This document shows, piece by piece, positions 1-7,957 of a DNA stretch of 64,000 bases (position 1 is its first letter; the number at the start of each line of letters is the position of its first letter). Below the pieces are notes generated by a model. That model did no database searches and was not told where the DNA came from. It saw nothing but the letters and a program-made list of their open reading frames with translations. Origin of the DNA: Micrococcales bacterium UBA2037. GTDB lineage: Bacteria > Actinomycetota > Actinomycetes > Actinomycetales > Microbacteriaceae. The position numbers were made by a program, and so were the translations under genes. The DNA lies in contig DDBH01000005.1 in NCBI GenBank assembly GCA_002333405.1, positions 3,167 through 67,166 on the forward strand, in the 5' to 3' direction.

Positions 1-381
1 GACGCAACCGTCATCAGCTACCTAAACATGGTGAACATCGCCAAGGAAGCACTTGACCAAACCGGTCTTGATGCTGACTTGATCGACCTTCGTTGGTTGG
101 ACAGAGCAAGCATTGACTGGACCGCAATTGAGGCCAGCATCAAGAAGACCAACAGCGTTGTAATTGTTGAGCAGGGCGTTCAGGGCACCAGCTACGGCGG
201 ATGGCTCTCGGACGAGATCCAGCGTCGATTCTTTGACTACCTAGATCAGCCAGTTCAGCGAGTTCACGGCCGCGAAGCTTCGCCGAGCATCTCCAAGGTC
301 TTGGAGCGCGCTTCTATTGCGGGACTCGAAGAGGTTGTTGCCGGTCTTGAGAAAATCAAGGAAGGCTTCGGTAGAAACTAA
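1..381 (+). CDS. 2-oxoacid dehydrogenase E1 component, beta subunit (C-terminal part)
   Basis: This gene is cut by the window start; the frame is open from base 1 and leaves 126 residues. It is the transketolase C-terminal domain of an E1-beta subunit, the thiamine-diphosphate part of a pyruvate, branched-chain or acetoin dehydrogenase complex. Signs are DLRWLD, KKTNSVVIVEQG, FDYLDQPVQRVHG and the ending SPSISKVLERASI, all usual for this domain. The stop shares one base with the E2 start (TAATG), so the two are translationally coupled. The preferred 2-oxoacid cannot be told from this fragment. The nearby butanediol-dehydrogenase-like gene makes an acetoin-type complex possible, but pyruvate is the default. 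Confidence 0.85.
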   Translation, partial: DATVISYLNMVNIAKEALDQTGLDADLIDLRWLDRASIDWTAIEASIKKTNSVVIVEQGVQGTSYGGWLSDEIQRRFFDYLDQPVQRVHGREASPSISKVLERASIAGLEEVVAGLEKIKEGFGRN

Positions 382-1655
382 TGGCCACCCAAATCAAACT
401 CCCTGAAGTTGCAGCGGGAGCCACCCACGCGGTGATTTCCTCCTGGCTTGTAAACGTTGGAGACACCATTGTTGTTGGTCAGCAGCTAGCGGAAATTGAA
501 ACCGATAAGGCAGTCGTTGAGTTGTTGGCTGAAGAAGCCGGAACCGTACTGCAGCTAATCGGCAAGCCCGGCGATGAAATGGAAGTTGGAAGCACAATTG
601 CGGTTGTCGGAGCACCTGGTGAGAGTGCTGAGGTTCCAGCAGCTGAACCAGAAGCTCCTGCGGCCGAGGTTCCAGCAGCGCCAGTTGCCGCTCCTATTGC
701 GACCCCAGTTGCGACTCCGCCTGCAGCACCGGTTGCCGAAGCTCCTGCACCAGCTGCAGCTAGCGGAAGGCAGTCGGTTTCGCCAATTGCCAGGAAGCTA
801 GCCAAAGACAGCAACCTGGATCTGAGCCAGATCACTGGCACTGGTCCTGGTGGCAGGATTGTGAAGCGTGATGTTCTTGCAGCTGCTGCAGCAGGTATTC
901 CAGCGGCCCCTGCTGCCCCAGCCGCACCGGTACCAACCAGCAGCTCTAAGGAGCTGGCGAGCCAGGAATACTCCTCGACCTACTCGACACTGCCTCACAC
1001 CTCAATGCGCAAGGCAATTGCCAGAAGGCTCACTGAGAGCAAGAGCACTGTTCCGCACTTCTACCTAAACGCAGACTGCCAAGTTGATGAACTGCTCGCA
1101 CTTCGAAAGAAGATTAACGAGAGTTCACCGGTCAAGATTTCTGTAAACGACATGGTGGTTAGGGCTGTAGCAGCAGCTTTCATGGACGTGCCAGAGGCAA
1201 ACGTTGTCTGGACCCCAGACGCAATGATCAAGTATGAGTCCGTTGATGTTTCAATTGCCGTTTCCACCGATGGCGGCCTGTTGACTCCGGTTTTGCGAGG
1301 CGTCGAGAAGCGGTCACTCAGCAACATTGCAACCACAATTGTGGATCTGGCAGAGCGCTCCAGGGCGGGCAAGCTTCGTCAGGAAGAACTTGAGGGTGGC
1401 AGCTTCGCCATCACCAACCTTGGAATGTTTGGAACCACCAGCTTTGCAGCGATCATCAACCCACCGCAGTCAGGAATCCTGGCTGTGGGTGCCGCAAGTC
1501 AGCGACCAATCGTGGTTGATGGCGAGTTGACAATTGCAAACGTGATGTCAGTCACCCTGTCCGCAGACCACAGGGCCGTTGACGGCGCCTTGGCTGCTAA
1601 GTGGTTGGCTGCATTCAAGGTGAGGATCGAGAATCCTCTAACAATGCTTATCTAG
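381..1655 (+). CDS. Dihydrolipoamide acyltransferase (E2) of a 2-oxoacid dehydrogenase complex
   Basis: This is the core E2 subunit (424 aa), which takes the acyl group from E1 on a lipoyl arm and passes it to CoA. Order of domains: lipoyl domain at about 1-78 with the lipoylated lysine K43 in ETDKAVVE; an Ala/Pro-rich linker at about 85-130; an E3/E1-binding domain around 135-170 (SPIARKLAKDSNLDLSQI, GPGGRIVKRDV); then the catalytic domain with the C-terminal active-site motif DHRAVDG. A single lipoyl domain and this length are normal. The ATG overlaps the E1-beta stop by one base. No E3 gene is in the window. Substrate class (pyruvate, branched-chain or acetoin) is not resolved. Confidence 0.93.
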   Translation: MATQIKLPEVAAGATHAVISSWLVNVGDTIVVGQQLAEIETDKAVVELLAEEAGTVLQLIGKPGDEMEVGSTIAVVGAPGESAEVPAAEPEAPAAEVPAAPVAAPIATPVATPPAAPVAEAPAPAAASGRQSVSPIARKLAKDSNLDLSQITGTGPGGRIVKRDVLAAAAAGIPAAPAAPAAPVPTSSSKELASQEYSSTYSTLPHTSMRKAIARRLTESKSTVPHFYLNADCQVDELLALRKKINESSPVKISVNDMVVRAVAAAFMDVPEANVVWTPDAMIKYESVDVSIAVSTDGGLLTPVLRGVEKRSLSNIATTIVDLAERSRAGKLRQEELEGGSFAITNLGMFGTTSFAAIINPPQSGILAVGAASQRPIVVDGELTIANVMSVTLSADHRAVDGALAAKWLAAFKVRIENPLTMLI

Positions 1656-1670
1656 AGCGAACAAAAAATA

Positions 1671-1714
1671 AAAAATCCCCCCGAAGGCGGCTACCTTTCG
1701 GGGGGATTTTTTTT
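1671..1714. terminator. Bidirectional rho-independent terminator
   Basis: The inverted repeat ATCCCCCCGAAGG / CCTTTCGGGGGGAT has a short loop and one bulged base. It is flanked by A-rich sequence on the left and eight T residues on the right. It lies between the E2 gene and the convergent SDR gene, so it can stop transcripts from both sides. Confidence 0.9.
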
Positions 1715-1725
1715 GGTGTCTGTGG

Positions 1726-2529
1726 TTACTGAATAACCATTCCACCATCAATCATTAGAAGCTGACCGGTCATGTAGTCAGACTCTGCGCTTGCCAAGAA
1801 TGCTGCGGTTCCAACTACGTCCTCTGGGTAGCTGTAGCGCTTCATCAGAATCATGTTCTCGGCAATTGAGTCCATCGACTGCCCTGGCTTTTCGAACATT
1901 CCGATTTCAACTAGATCGCGGTCAAGCTGCTCCCACATCTCGGTGCGAACTACACCTGGGGCGTATCCGTTCACGGTGATGTTGTGCTCCATTAGCGACT
2001 TAGCGCCGGCCTTGATTAGACCAAGCACTGCGTGCTTGCTCATGGTGTAGACGGTTACGTCGACGAAAGCCTCGCGGGAAAGAATTGAACCTACGTTGAT
2101 GATCTTGTAGACGTAGTCCTTCTTGCCCTGCTTGATCATCTGGTTTGCAGCCTTCTGCATGACGTTTAGCTTGCCCCAGGCGTTCACACCCATGATGAAG
2201 TCGTAGTTTGACTTGGTGATGTCTGGGAAAAATAGTGGCTTGTTCACACCGGCGTTGTTTAGCAACAGGTTGATTTCGCCGAAGGTGTCAACTGTGTGCT
2301 GAACCGCAGCCGCAGCATCCTCTTCATTTGTTACATCAAGCTTTACGTATGTTGCCTTACCGCCATCGGCGATTATCTCGTCAGCAACCTTCTTGATGCC
2401 TTCGATGTTCAGGTCACCCAGGCAAACTTCTGCTCCCTGTGCTGCCCAATACTTGGCAATCGCTGCGCCCATGCCCTGAGCGGCACCGGTAATCAGTGCT
2501 TTCCGGCCAGCTAGTCTTTGCTTGTCCAT
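1726..2529 (-). CDS. SDR-family NAD(P)-dependent dehydrogenase, polyol/acetoin reductase type
   Basis: A 267-aa classical short-chain dehydrogenase. The coenzyme site TGAAQGMG is at residues 14-21, NNAG follows in the middle, and the catalytic YTMSK (YxxxK) is near residue 160; the end LLMIDGGMVIQ is typical. The ATG at 2529 was chosen because GAGGAAGGAA precedes it at good spacing; the open frame runs 20 codons further without family similarity. It is clearly paralogous to the SDR at 19286, sharing PGVV, DLVEIG/DLIEMG, KPGQ/NPGQ and SDYMTGQ segments. Relatives oxidise polyols or reduce acetoin and diketones. The actual substrate is unknown. A copy of the cluster motif lies upstream at 2617. 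Confidence 0.85.
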   Translation of the reverse strand: MDKQRLAGRKALITGAAQGMGAAIAKYWAAQGAEVCLGDLNIEGIKKVADEIIADGGKATYVKLDVTNEEDAAAAVQHTVDTFGEINLLLNNAGVNKPLFFPDITKSNYDFIMGVNAWGKLNVMQKAANQMIKQGKKDYVYKIINVGSILSREAFVDVTVYTMSKHAVLGLIKAGAKSLMEHNITVNGYAPGVVRTEMWEQLDRDLVEIGMFEKPGQSMDSIAENMILMKRYSYPEDVVGTAAFLASAESDYMTGQLLMIDGGMVIQ

Positions 2530-2616
2530 AGGTGTTCCTTCCTCGTTGAAGCCTGATCGGTTGGCCAGGTTTTCGTGTTCGACATACAAGTCAATTTGAC
2601 ATTAGTGTAAACCCTC

Positions 2617-2626
2617 ACAGCACACT
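2617..2626 (-). promoter_or_regulatory. Candidate cluster operator, 9/10 match to AGTGTKCAGT
   Basis: The minus strand reads AGTGTGCTGT, about 90 bp upstream of the SDR start at 2529. The same site lies inside a 14-bp segment (AAACCCTCACAGCA, 2609-2622) that recurs at 11487-11500 before the binding-protein gene. It is a member of the recurrent motif set of this catabolic cluster; function is inferred. Confidence 0.35.
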
Positions 2627-2683
2627 AATAAGGCCCTACAGAACAAAATTTAGGCAATCGTTACATACTGAAACTAGGAGATT

Positions 2684-4480
2684 CTAGGCAGAAAGTCGCT
2701 GCTTCAGCTCACCCAGCTGATCCACGAGCTGCTTCGGGAACCTATCGCCAAATTCCTCAAAGAAGCCCTCTATGTCGGCCGCCTCAACGCCCCACGAGTC
2801 GCTGTCTACATCAAGCAGCTGTTCCATTTGCTCAGCGGTAGTTGAAAGCCCCTCTAGGTTCAGGCTGTCCGACTTGGGAAGCGTTCCAATGGCACTAACT
2901 GATCCGGTGTCCTTGCCTTCTAGTTGACCGACAATCCACTGAATCACTCGCATGTTTTCAGCAAAGCCCGGCCACAAGAACTTGCCGTTCTGGTCTTTTC
3001 GGAACCAGTTCACCTGGAACACAGTAGGCAGGTCCTTAGCGTCCAACTTGTCGGCAAAGGACAGCCAGTGGGAGAAGTAGTCAGCCATGTTGTAGCCACA
3101 GAATGGCAACATCGCAAATGGGTCGCGGCGAAGCTTGCCCACCGGACCTTCAGCGGCAGCCGTCTGCTCGCTGGCAATTGTGGCGCCTAGGAAGACTCCG
3201 TGATCCCAACTGAAGCTCTTGATCACAAGCGGCACGTTCGTAGCTCGCCTGCCACCGAAGATGATGGCGTCTAGTTCTACGCCCTCCGGGTCCGCCCAGT
3301 TGTCGCTGAGGGTTTCAACCTGATCAATTGGGAAGCAGAACCTAGAGTTTGGGTGAGCGGCTAGCTGGCCACTTTCCGGGTCAAAGGCATTTCCTTGCCA
3401 GTCGGTCAGGTTCTTTGGAGGGGTGTCGGTAAGCCCCTCCCACCAAACATCACCGTCAGCCGTGGAGGCGACGTTCGTGAAAATTGCACCCTCGCGCATC
3501 GAGTTCACTGCGGCCAGGTTGGTGCTCAGTCCGGTCCCCGGAGCAACACCAAACAGGCCGTTCTCTGGGTTTATCGCCCGGATCTTGCCCTTGGCATTCG
3601 GGGACATCCAAACGATGTCGTCACCCAAGGTCTCAACCTTCCAACCTGGCATCTGAGACTGCAGCATGGCCAGGTTGGTCTTGCCGCAGGCAGATGGGAA
3701 GGCTGCTGCCATGTGGTACTTCTGGTTCTGGTCGGTGGTAACTCGAATCAGCAGCATGTGCTCAGCCAGCCATCCCTCTTGTTTTGCAAGCACTGAACCA
3801 ATTCGAAGTGCCATTGCCTTCTTGCCCAGTAGCGAGTTTCCGCCGTATCCGGAACCGTAGGACCAAATCTCTCGGGTTTCAGGGAACTGAACTACGTAAA
3901 CATTTTCAGGGTTGCAGGGCCATGGGGTGTCTTCTAGCTGGTTGCCTGCTTGATCGATTAGTGGAACACCGACCGAGTGAACAGCTGGCACCCAGTCCGC
4001 GCCATCGGCAATCTTCTGCACGACCTGTTTGCTGACCCTCGCCATTACCTTCATCGACGCAACAACGTAGGGGGAGTCGGAGATCTCAACGCCGTACCGG
4101 GCCAATGGCGAGCCAACCGGCCCCATTGAGAATGGAATTACGTACATCTTGCGACCGCGCATGCTGCCTGCAAATTTTTCTTTGAGTTCTACCCGCATTG
4201 ATTCCGGGTCCATCCAGTTGTTGGTCGGGCCGGCATCCTCTTCGTTCTCGGAGCAGATGAAAGTTCTGGACTCAACCCGCGCGACGTCAGCTGGGTCGGT
4301 TCGGGCAAGGTAGCTGTTTGGACGAATCTTTGGGTTGAGCTTTGTGAAAGTCTCGTTTTTTACCAGCAGGTTATTTATTCGCTGCGCTTCTGCCTCGGAA
4401 CCGTCGCACCAAATGATCTCTTCAGGATCAGTGAGGTCTGCAATCGAGGTTACCCACCGCTTTAGTGTCGCCAGTGACAT
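2684..4480 (-). CDS. pckG: Phosphoenolpyruvate carboxykinase (GTP)
   Basis: PEPCK converts oxaloacetate and GTP to phosphoenolpyruvate, CO2 and GDP, the entry to gluconeogenesis. The protein is 598 aa, the usual size of the GTP-dependent class. The nucleotide P-loop with the hallmark reactive cysteine is FPSACGKTN (C265); SMGPVGSPLARYGVEISDS near 118 and FGGRRATNVPLV near 410 are also diagnostic. The ATG is preceded by AAGGAAG. It is monocistronic, with about 310 bp of AT-rich upstream DNA holding a long inverted repeat at 4587-4612. Its presence beside catabolic genes fits growth on carbon sources that enter through the TCA cycle. Confidence 0.97.
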   Translation of the reverse strand: MSLATLKRWVTSIADLTDPEEIIWCDGSEAEAQRINNLLVKNETFTKLNPKIRPNSYLARTDPADVARVESRTFICSENEEDAGPTNNWMDPESMRVELKEKFAGSMRGRKMYVIPFSMGPVGSPLARYGVEISDSPYVVASMKVMARVSKQVVQKIADGADWVPAVHSVGVPLIDQAGNQLEDTPWPCNPENVYVVQFPETREIWSYGSGYGGNSLLGKKAMALRIGSVLAKQEGWLAEHMLLIRVTTDQNQKYHMAAAFPSACGKTNLAMLQSQMPGWKVETLGDDIVWMSPNAKGKIRAINPENGLFGVAPGTGLSTNLAAVNSMREGAIFTNVASTADGDVWWEGLTDTPPKNLTDWQGNAFDPESGQLAAHPNSRFCFPIDQVETLSDNWADPEGVELDAIIFGGRRATNVPLVIKSFSWDHGVFLGATIASEQTAAAEGPVGKLRRDPFAMLPFCGYNMADYFSHWLSFADKLDAKDLPTVFQVNWFRKDQNGKFLWPGFAENMRVIQWIVGQLEGKDTGSVSAIGTLPKSDSLNLEGLSTTAEQMEQLLDVDSDSWGVEAADIEGFFEEFGDRFPKQLVDQLGELKQRLSA

Positions 4481-4586
4481 GAGAGCTTCCTTTGAGTCTT
4501 ATGGGGTGAACAACCCCAAGTTGCCAAAACATTGGTGACAAGTTTCTCAATTAGCCTTACTTGATAAGAAGTCTATTGCATCACCT

Positions 4587-4612
4587 TTGTGACAGATTTC
4601 AGAGTGTCACAA
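4587..4612. promoter_or_regulatory. Inverted repeat upstream of pckG, candidate operator
   Basis: TTGTGACA (4587-4594) and TGTCACAA (4605-4612) are perfect 8-bp inverted arms 10 bp apart, about 105-130 bp upstream of the pckG start. A related GGTGACAA is at 4535-4541, nearer the gene. The geometry fits a dimeric regulator. It does not have the TGTGA-N6-TCACA spacing of CRP/GlxR sites. Confidence 0.45.
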
Positions 4613-4680
4613 CTGTGCTTGTCGAGTGTGCTCGCAGCTGGGTTTCGCGAGGAGGGTTAAACCTTTGGGGTTATTTGTTT

Positions 4681-4760
4681 ATTGTATACAATCTGCTGCA
4701 AATCATGCAAATGTAGCCTGCAACTGCGAGAGAAATTCATTTTTTGTATACATCCTGCTG
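4681..4760. promoter_or_regulatory. Tandem TGTATACA palindromes, GntR-like candidate operators
   Basis: ATTGTATACAAT (4681-4692) is a perfect 12-bp palindrome followed by CTGCTG. A second TGTATACA (4745-4752) is again followed by a base pair and CTGCTG. The two copies are 62 bp apart, about six helical turns. Palindromes with a GTATAC core are frequent targets of GntR-family (FadR/HutC) repressors. No GntR gene lies in the window. Confidence 0.45.
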
Positions 4761-4778
4761 ATTTGGTGGCTTAGAACC

Positions 4779-4784
4779 TAAACT
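4779..4784 (+). promoter_or_regulatory. -10-like hexamer TAAACT, possible leaderless promoter
   Basis: TAAACT ends 7 bases before the ATG at 4792, and no Shine-Dalgarno sequence is visible there. This is the spacing expected if transcription starts at the A of the start codon. No clear -35 box was found. Confidence 0.35.
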
Positions 4785-4791
4785 GCTGTGC

Positions 4792-5028
4792 ATGAAGTCA
4801 ATCAGCTGCCGTGAACTTGGTGGAGCCTGCGACATGGTGTTCAGGGGCCGTAGCTTTGAAGAAGTTGCGGAGCAGAGCCAAATTCATGGATCCCAAATGA
4901 AGGACGCGGCCGATCCTGAACACATGCAGGCCATGGATGACATGATGGCGATTCTTGAGTCAGGAAAAGTTGACGAATGGATTACCGCGAAAATGGACTT
5001 TTTTGAGCTGCTACCAGACGAGGACTAA
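4792..5028 (+). CDS. DUF1059 family small protein
   Basis: A 78-aa acidic soluble protein. The N-terminal KSISCRELGGACDMVFRG matches the DUF1059 signature, with two conserved cysteines (C6 and C13), then an Asp/Glu/Met-rich helical tail ending FFELLPDED. The family is widespread in actinobacteria and archaea and has no established function. The gene stands alone, divergent from pckG and convergent with the ketopantoate-reductase-like gene 10 bp away. The paired TGTATACA palindromes upstream suggest tight control. No ribosome-binding site precedes the ATG, while a -10-like hexamer sits 7 bases before it, so the mRNA may be leaderless. Confidence 0.8.
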   Translation: MKSISCRELGGACDMVFRGRSFEEVAEQSQIHGSQMKDAADPEHMQAMDDMMAILESGKVDEWITAKMDFFELLPDED

Positions 5029-5038
5029 CCGCCTTCGC

Positions 5039-6091
5039 CTAGCTGGACTTTAGCTCAGCAATTCGCTCCAAGAGCGGGCCGTAATTGTGGATTCCTCTGG
5101 TTTTTTCGCCGCGCTCTATCGCCAGCGCAAACTCAACTACCGCCTGATTTGTTGGTGCCTTTTGGCCGTGTGCCTCGAGCGCCTTCACAACCAACCCATT
5201 CAGCTCGTTTACTTCGCTGTGGCGTCCCTTCATCCAATCCTGGAGCACCGTAGATTTCGAGTGCGGAAGAATGTAGTTGGCAGCAAGTTCATCAAGAATT
5301 GTTTTCACAAAAGTCTCCGGGCTTGCAGCGTCGAGGCCGGTCATACCAAAAATCGGGCGAATCTTGTAGTCAAGGAGCTTGGCGGCCTCCACGGCCTCGT
5401 CGCCCGCGGCCAGCATGACTGCTTTCATGTCCTTGAATTTGGTTGTCTCCACAATTGAGAGGTCCAGAATCGCAGACGGAACCAGCTCTGCCGCATTGAG
5501 AATGAGCTTCATCCACTTCGGCGAGTTGATGTCATCAACTCGCTCGACTACGCCGGCTAATTCCAAGAGCGCTGCTGCGACCGGGATGTTTTTTGAACCC
5601 CTTGGATCAGGAGCCCCCACTGCAAACCAGGAGCGTTCATGCCCTGAGTGGCGTTCTACAACCCCCGGTTCATACATGGCACTTGTTACCTCAATCACGG
5701 CAGCTAGGGCTCGACTTGGCCCCACCACCTGGGCAATGTCCTCGCCGGTCATCCCGTTCTGGACACCTATGACAAAGCCATCGGAAGCCAGGTAGGGCTC
5801 GATCAGTTGGCAGGCCCATTTCGTGTCATAGGCCTTGACCAGCAGCAATACCGCATCAAATTTTTCGGTCAGCTCGGCAACTTGACAGAGGTGGAGAGTA
5901 TTGACTGAAACTTCGAATTTCTCCGACTCTTTCAGTATCACTTGCAGCTTGTTGTTCCTGATCGCTTGGACGTTGTCGGGCCACTGGTCGATGAAGGTGA
6001 CATCTAGGCCAGCGCGGACCAAGTCGGCACCTATTCCGGCACCATTAGCCCCGGTTCCAAGCACTGCAACCTTCAGCTTTGTTAGGTCCAT
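5039..6091 (-). CDS. Ketopantoate reductase family (ApbA/PanE-like) oxidoreductase
   Basis: A 350-aa NAD(P)-dependent oxidoreductase of the 2-dehydropantoate 2-reductase fold. The Rossmann GTGANGAGIG lies at residues 10-19, and the C-terminal helical domain carries SPKWMKLILNAAE, where this family has its catalytic lysine and asparagine. The ATG at 6091 was chosen because GATGAGG precedes it; the open frame extends 14 codons further. True PanE proteins are usually about 300 aa, and the neighbours are catabolic, so it probably acts on another 2-oxoacid or hydroxyacid rather than in pantothenate synthesis. Ketopantoate reductase activity cannot be excluded. A motif-like site ATAGTGCAGT is upstream at 6117. 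Confidence 0.78.
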   Translation of the reverse strand: MDLTKLKVAVLGTGANGAGIGADLVRAGLDVTFIDQWPDNVQAIRNNKLQVILKESEKFEVSVNTLHLCQVAELTEKFDAVLLLVKAYDTKWACQLIEPYLASDGFVIGVQNGMTGEDIAQVVGPSRALAAVIEVTSAMYEPGVVERHSGHERSWFAVGAPDPRGSKNIPVAAALLELAGVVERVDDINSPKWMKLILNAAELVPSAILDLSIVETTKFKDMKAVMLAAGDEAVEAAKLLDYKIRPIFGMTGLDAASPETFVKTILDELAANYILPHSKSTVLQDWMKGRHSEVNELNGLVVKALEAHGQKAPTNQAVVEFALAIERGEKTRGIHNYGPLLERIAELKSS

Positions 6092-6173
6092 ACTGAGCGC
6101 CTCATCTTTCAAATCGATAGTGCAGTCAAACAAATCTGAAAACAGTCTGTACCACTGTCAAGGCGACACAAAA

Positions 6174-6641
6174 TCAGCCAAGGTGGTTCGGGTGACCTTC
6201 TGGCCATGCCCAAATCTCCAATTGAATGCCGTCTGGATCTCTGAGATATGCCCATTGAGATCCGGCCAGGTCTCCCTCGGTAAGAGTGACCGGAGGCGCG
6301 TTGAATACCGCACCTCGTTGTTCAAGAGTGCTGTATGCAGATTCCATGTTGTCGACCTGGAGGCAGATGTGCGTGGCGCCAACATCGCAGTTGCGAAGTA
6401 CGAAGTCCCGACCCTCAGGGCTGTGGTACTGCAAAAACTCAATCCGAGTAGTCCCAATGTCAAGAAATGAAAAAGTAAGACTGACGTCTGGCAGCTGGAC
6501 ACCTTTGGAAAGGCCCTCACCAGATGCTTGATTTAGAGGCCCAGGTTGAAGGCCAAACATGTGGGAATACCACTCGAATGATTTTTTGATATCTCTAACC
6601 GTTAGGCCGATGTGATGAAGGCCCTGAACTTGGAAGGACAT
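6174..6641 (-). CDS. VOC (glyoxalase/dioxygenase) superfamily protein
   Basis: A 155-aa vicinal-oxygen-chelate protein with two beta-alpha-beta-beta-beta modules. The first begins LHHIGLTVRDIKKSFEWYS and the second DVGATHICLQVDNMESAYS; the metal ligands are likely the histidine of HHIG, the histidine of THICLQV and the glutamate of IQLEIW. This pattern is common in methylmalonyl-CoA epimerase- and isomerase-like VOC proteins. The ATG at 6641 follows AAAGGGGTG. It lies upstream of the ketopantoate-reductase-like gene on the same strand with an 82-bp gap, and is related to the VOC gene at 18303. The substrate is not deducible. Confidence 0.8.
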   Translation of the reverse strand: MSFQVQGLHHIGLTVRDIKKSFEWYSHMFGLQPGPLNQASGEGLSKGVQLPDVSLTFSFLDIGTTRIEFLQYHSPEGRDFVLRNCDVGATHICLQVDNMESAYSTLEQRGAVFNAPPVTLTEGDLAGSQWAYLRDPDGIQLEIWAWPEGHPNHLG

Positions 6642-6684
6642 TTTGCACCCCTTTGTGTTAGTGCTGTCCAAGAGAATAAACCAG

Positions 6685-6694
6685 ACTGAACACT
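6685..6694 (-). promoter_or_regulatory. Candidate cluster operator AGTGTTCAGT
   Basis: ACTGAACACT on the plus strand, about 45 bp upstream of the VOC start at 6641. An identical decamer lies at 6828-6837 in the same divergent intergenic region. It is an exact member of the recurrent AGTGTKCAGT set. Confidence 0.45.
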
Positions 6695-6827
6695 CGCTGT
6701 CAAGACTTCATTCAGCCCATTACCAGGTTTCTGTCGCAAAACCCGCCTACTTATTGACCATACAGTGAAATCTAGGATTGCTGGAAAGCCATTTGTGTAG
6801 TTGCGAAAGTTGGAGTAGTTTATTCAC

Positions 6828-6837
6828 ACTGAACACT
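6828..6837 (-). promoter_or_regulatory. Candidate cluster operator AGTGTTCAGT (second copy)
   Basis: ACTGAACACT on the plus strand, 35 bp upstream of the alcohol dehydrogenase start. It sits in a larger arrangement CACAC...GTGTG (6825-6844) with inverted character. It is placed where it could block transcription of the dehydrogenase pair. Confidence 0.45.
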
Positions 6838-6872
6838 TTGGTGTGCATCTATCAAGGAGGATGGTCGGACTG

Positions 6873-7937
6873 GTGATTTCTTCAACAATGAAAGCTGCTG
6901 TCTATCATGGCCCGGGTGACGTGCGCATTGAAACTGTCGACACGCCCTCTCCAAGCCCAAACCAGGTTCTACTGAAAGTGCTTCGTTCTGGCATGTGCGG
7001 AACCGACGCCTCGGAATATAAGTCTGGTCCAAAAATCTTTGCCACTCAGAACAAGCACCCAATCAGTGGCCACCAGGGACCCATGATTCTTGGTCACGAA
7101 TTCATTGGTGAGATTGTTGCTGTCGGGTCCTCAGTTGACAAGTACTCGGTTGGTGACTTGGTCGCAACTGGCGCTGGCTACTCCTGCGGCAACTGTCGCA
7201 TGTGCCAGGACGGCAGAACTAACCTGTGCGAAAAATACGTGACATCCGGCCTCAACCGACATGGGGGTATGGCTGAATTTGCAGTCATTGAGGACACAAC
7301 TCTGGAGCTAATTCCTGAAGGATTGAATTTGGATGTCGCGGGCTTGGCGCAGCCGCTAGCTGTTGGCATACATGCCGCTAGGCGCGCGTTAGTCCAGCCG
7401 GGTGACAGGGTCATCTTGATTGGTGCCGGAGCAATTGGAACATTCGTCCTTGCCGGGCTCAAGCATCTTGTGGATGCCGAAGTAACGGTGGTGGATTTTG
7501 CCGGCGAACGGCTTGAGCGCGCAACTCGCTTGGGAGCTGACAGTGTATTCCAAGTTTCCGATGCAACGGAGAGTGGATTGCGGGAGTTGTTCCCAGCTGG
7601 CGCAGACGTGGTCATTGAGGCCAGCGGTGCCTCTGGCCAGATGCAGATGGCCCTGAACCTCGTAAAGCCCGGAGGAAATCTATTGCAGGTTGGGTTGCCG
7701 ACAACCAAGCAGGAGCTCGATATTCACCCGATTGTGATGTCTGAAAAAAACATCACCACAACTCTTGCTCACGTTTGTTCTCAAGACCTGGGACCAGCTC
7801 TAGAGGTCTTGAACACAACTGACCTGGGACGCGAGCTGCTTGAGGGCGTCTTCCCAATGGAGGAGATCGGCGACCAGCTAGAAAAGCTTGGGTCCGGAAA
7901 AATTCAAGGAAAAGTACTTTTCAACCCAACTTTGTAG
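6873..7937 (+). CDS. Zinc-dependent alcohol dehydrogenase (MDR family)
   Basis: A 354-aa medium-chain dehydrogenase. Catalytic zinc residues are the cysteine of GMCGTD and the histidine of GHEF; the structural-zinc loop CGNCRMCQDGRTNLC has all four cysteines. The NAD(P) site GAGAIG is near residue 180. The strong AAGGAGG at 6854-6860 favours the GTG at 6873. The family-like start MKAAVYHGPGDVRIE at 6888 has no ribosome-binding site, so the start is uncertain by 5 codons. It is followed after 20 bp by a second dehydrogenase and is likely co-transcribed. It resembles sorbitol, threonine or sugar-alcohol dehydrogenases; its substrate is unknown. Confidence 0.85.
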   Translation: MISSTMKAAVYHGPGDVRIETVDTPSPSPNQVLLKVLRSGMCGTDASEYKSGPKIFATQNKHPISGHQGPMILGHEFIGEIVAVGSSVDKYSVGDLVATGAGYSCGNCRMCQDGRTNLCEKYVTSGLNRHGGMAEFAVIEDTTLELIPEGLNLDVAGLAQPLAVGIHAARRALVQPGDRVILIGAGAIGTFVLAGLKHLVDAEVTVVDFAGERLERATRLGADSVFQVSDATESGLRELFPAGADVVIEASGASGQMQMALNLVKPGGNLLQVGLPTTKQELDIHPIVMSEKNITTTLAHVCSQDLGPALEVLNTTDLGRELLEGVFPMEEIGDQLEKLGSGKIQGKVLFNPTL

Positions 7938-7957
7938 TCCATAAGAAAGGAATCAAA

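Larger units (their letters stand above)
4481..4791. other. Gene-free regulatory region between pckG and the DUF1059 gene
   Basis: About 310 bp without a credible gene, AT-richer than its surroundings. It separates two divergently transcribed genes. It holds an inverted repeat (4587-4612), two TGTATACA palindromes each followed by CTGCTG (4683-4698 and 4745-4760), and a TAAACT -10-like hexamer just before the DUF1059 start. I saw no RNA gene or riboswitch fold in it. Confidence 0.6.

Noticed and set aside
479..841. Long antisense frames inside the E2 gene
   Set aside because: They arise from the Ala/Pro-rich linker composition on the other strand and have no ribosome-binding sites or family similarity.
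3395..3796. Plus-strand frame inside pckG
   Set aside because: It lies wholly within a well-supported gene on the opposite strand and shows no recognisable protein features.
4587..4612. CRP/GlxR-type binding site upstream of pckG
   Set aside because: The half-sites TGTGA and TCACA are 14 bp apart, not the 6 bp these regulators need; kept only as an unassigned inverted repeat.
5039..6091. Genuine pantothenate-pathway PanE
   Set aside because: It is far from panC, about 50 residues longer than usual PanE and lies in a catabolic cluster, so it is kept as family-level only.
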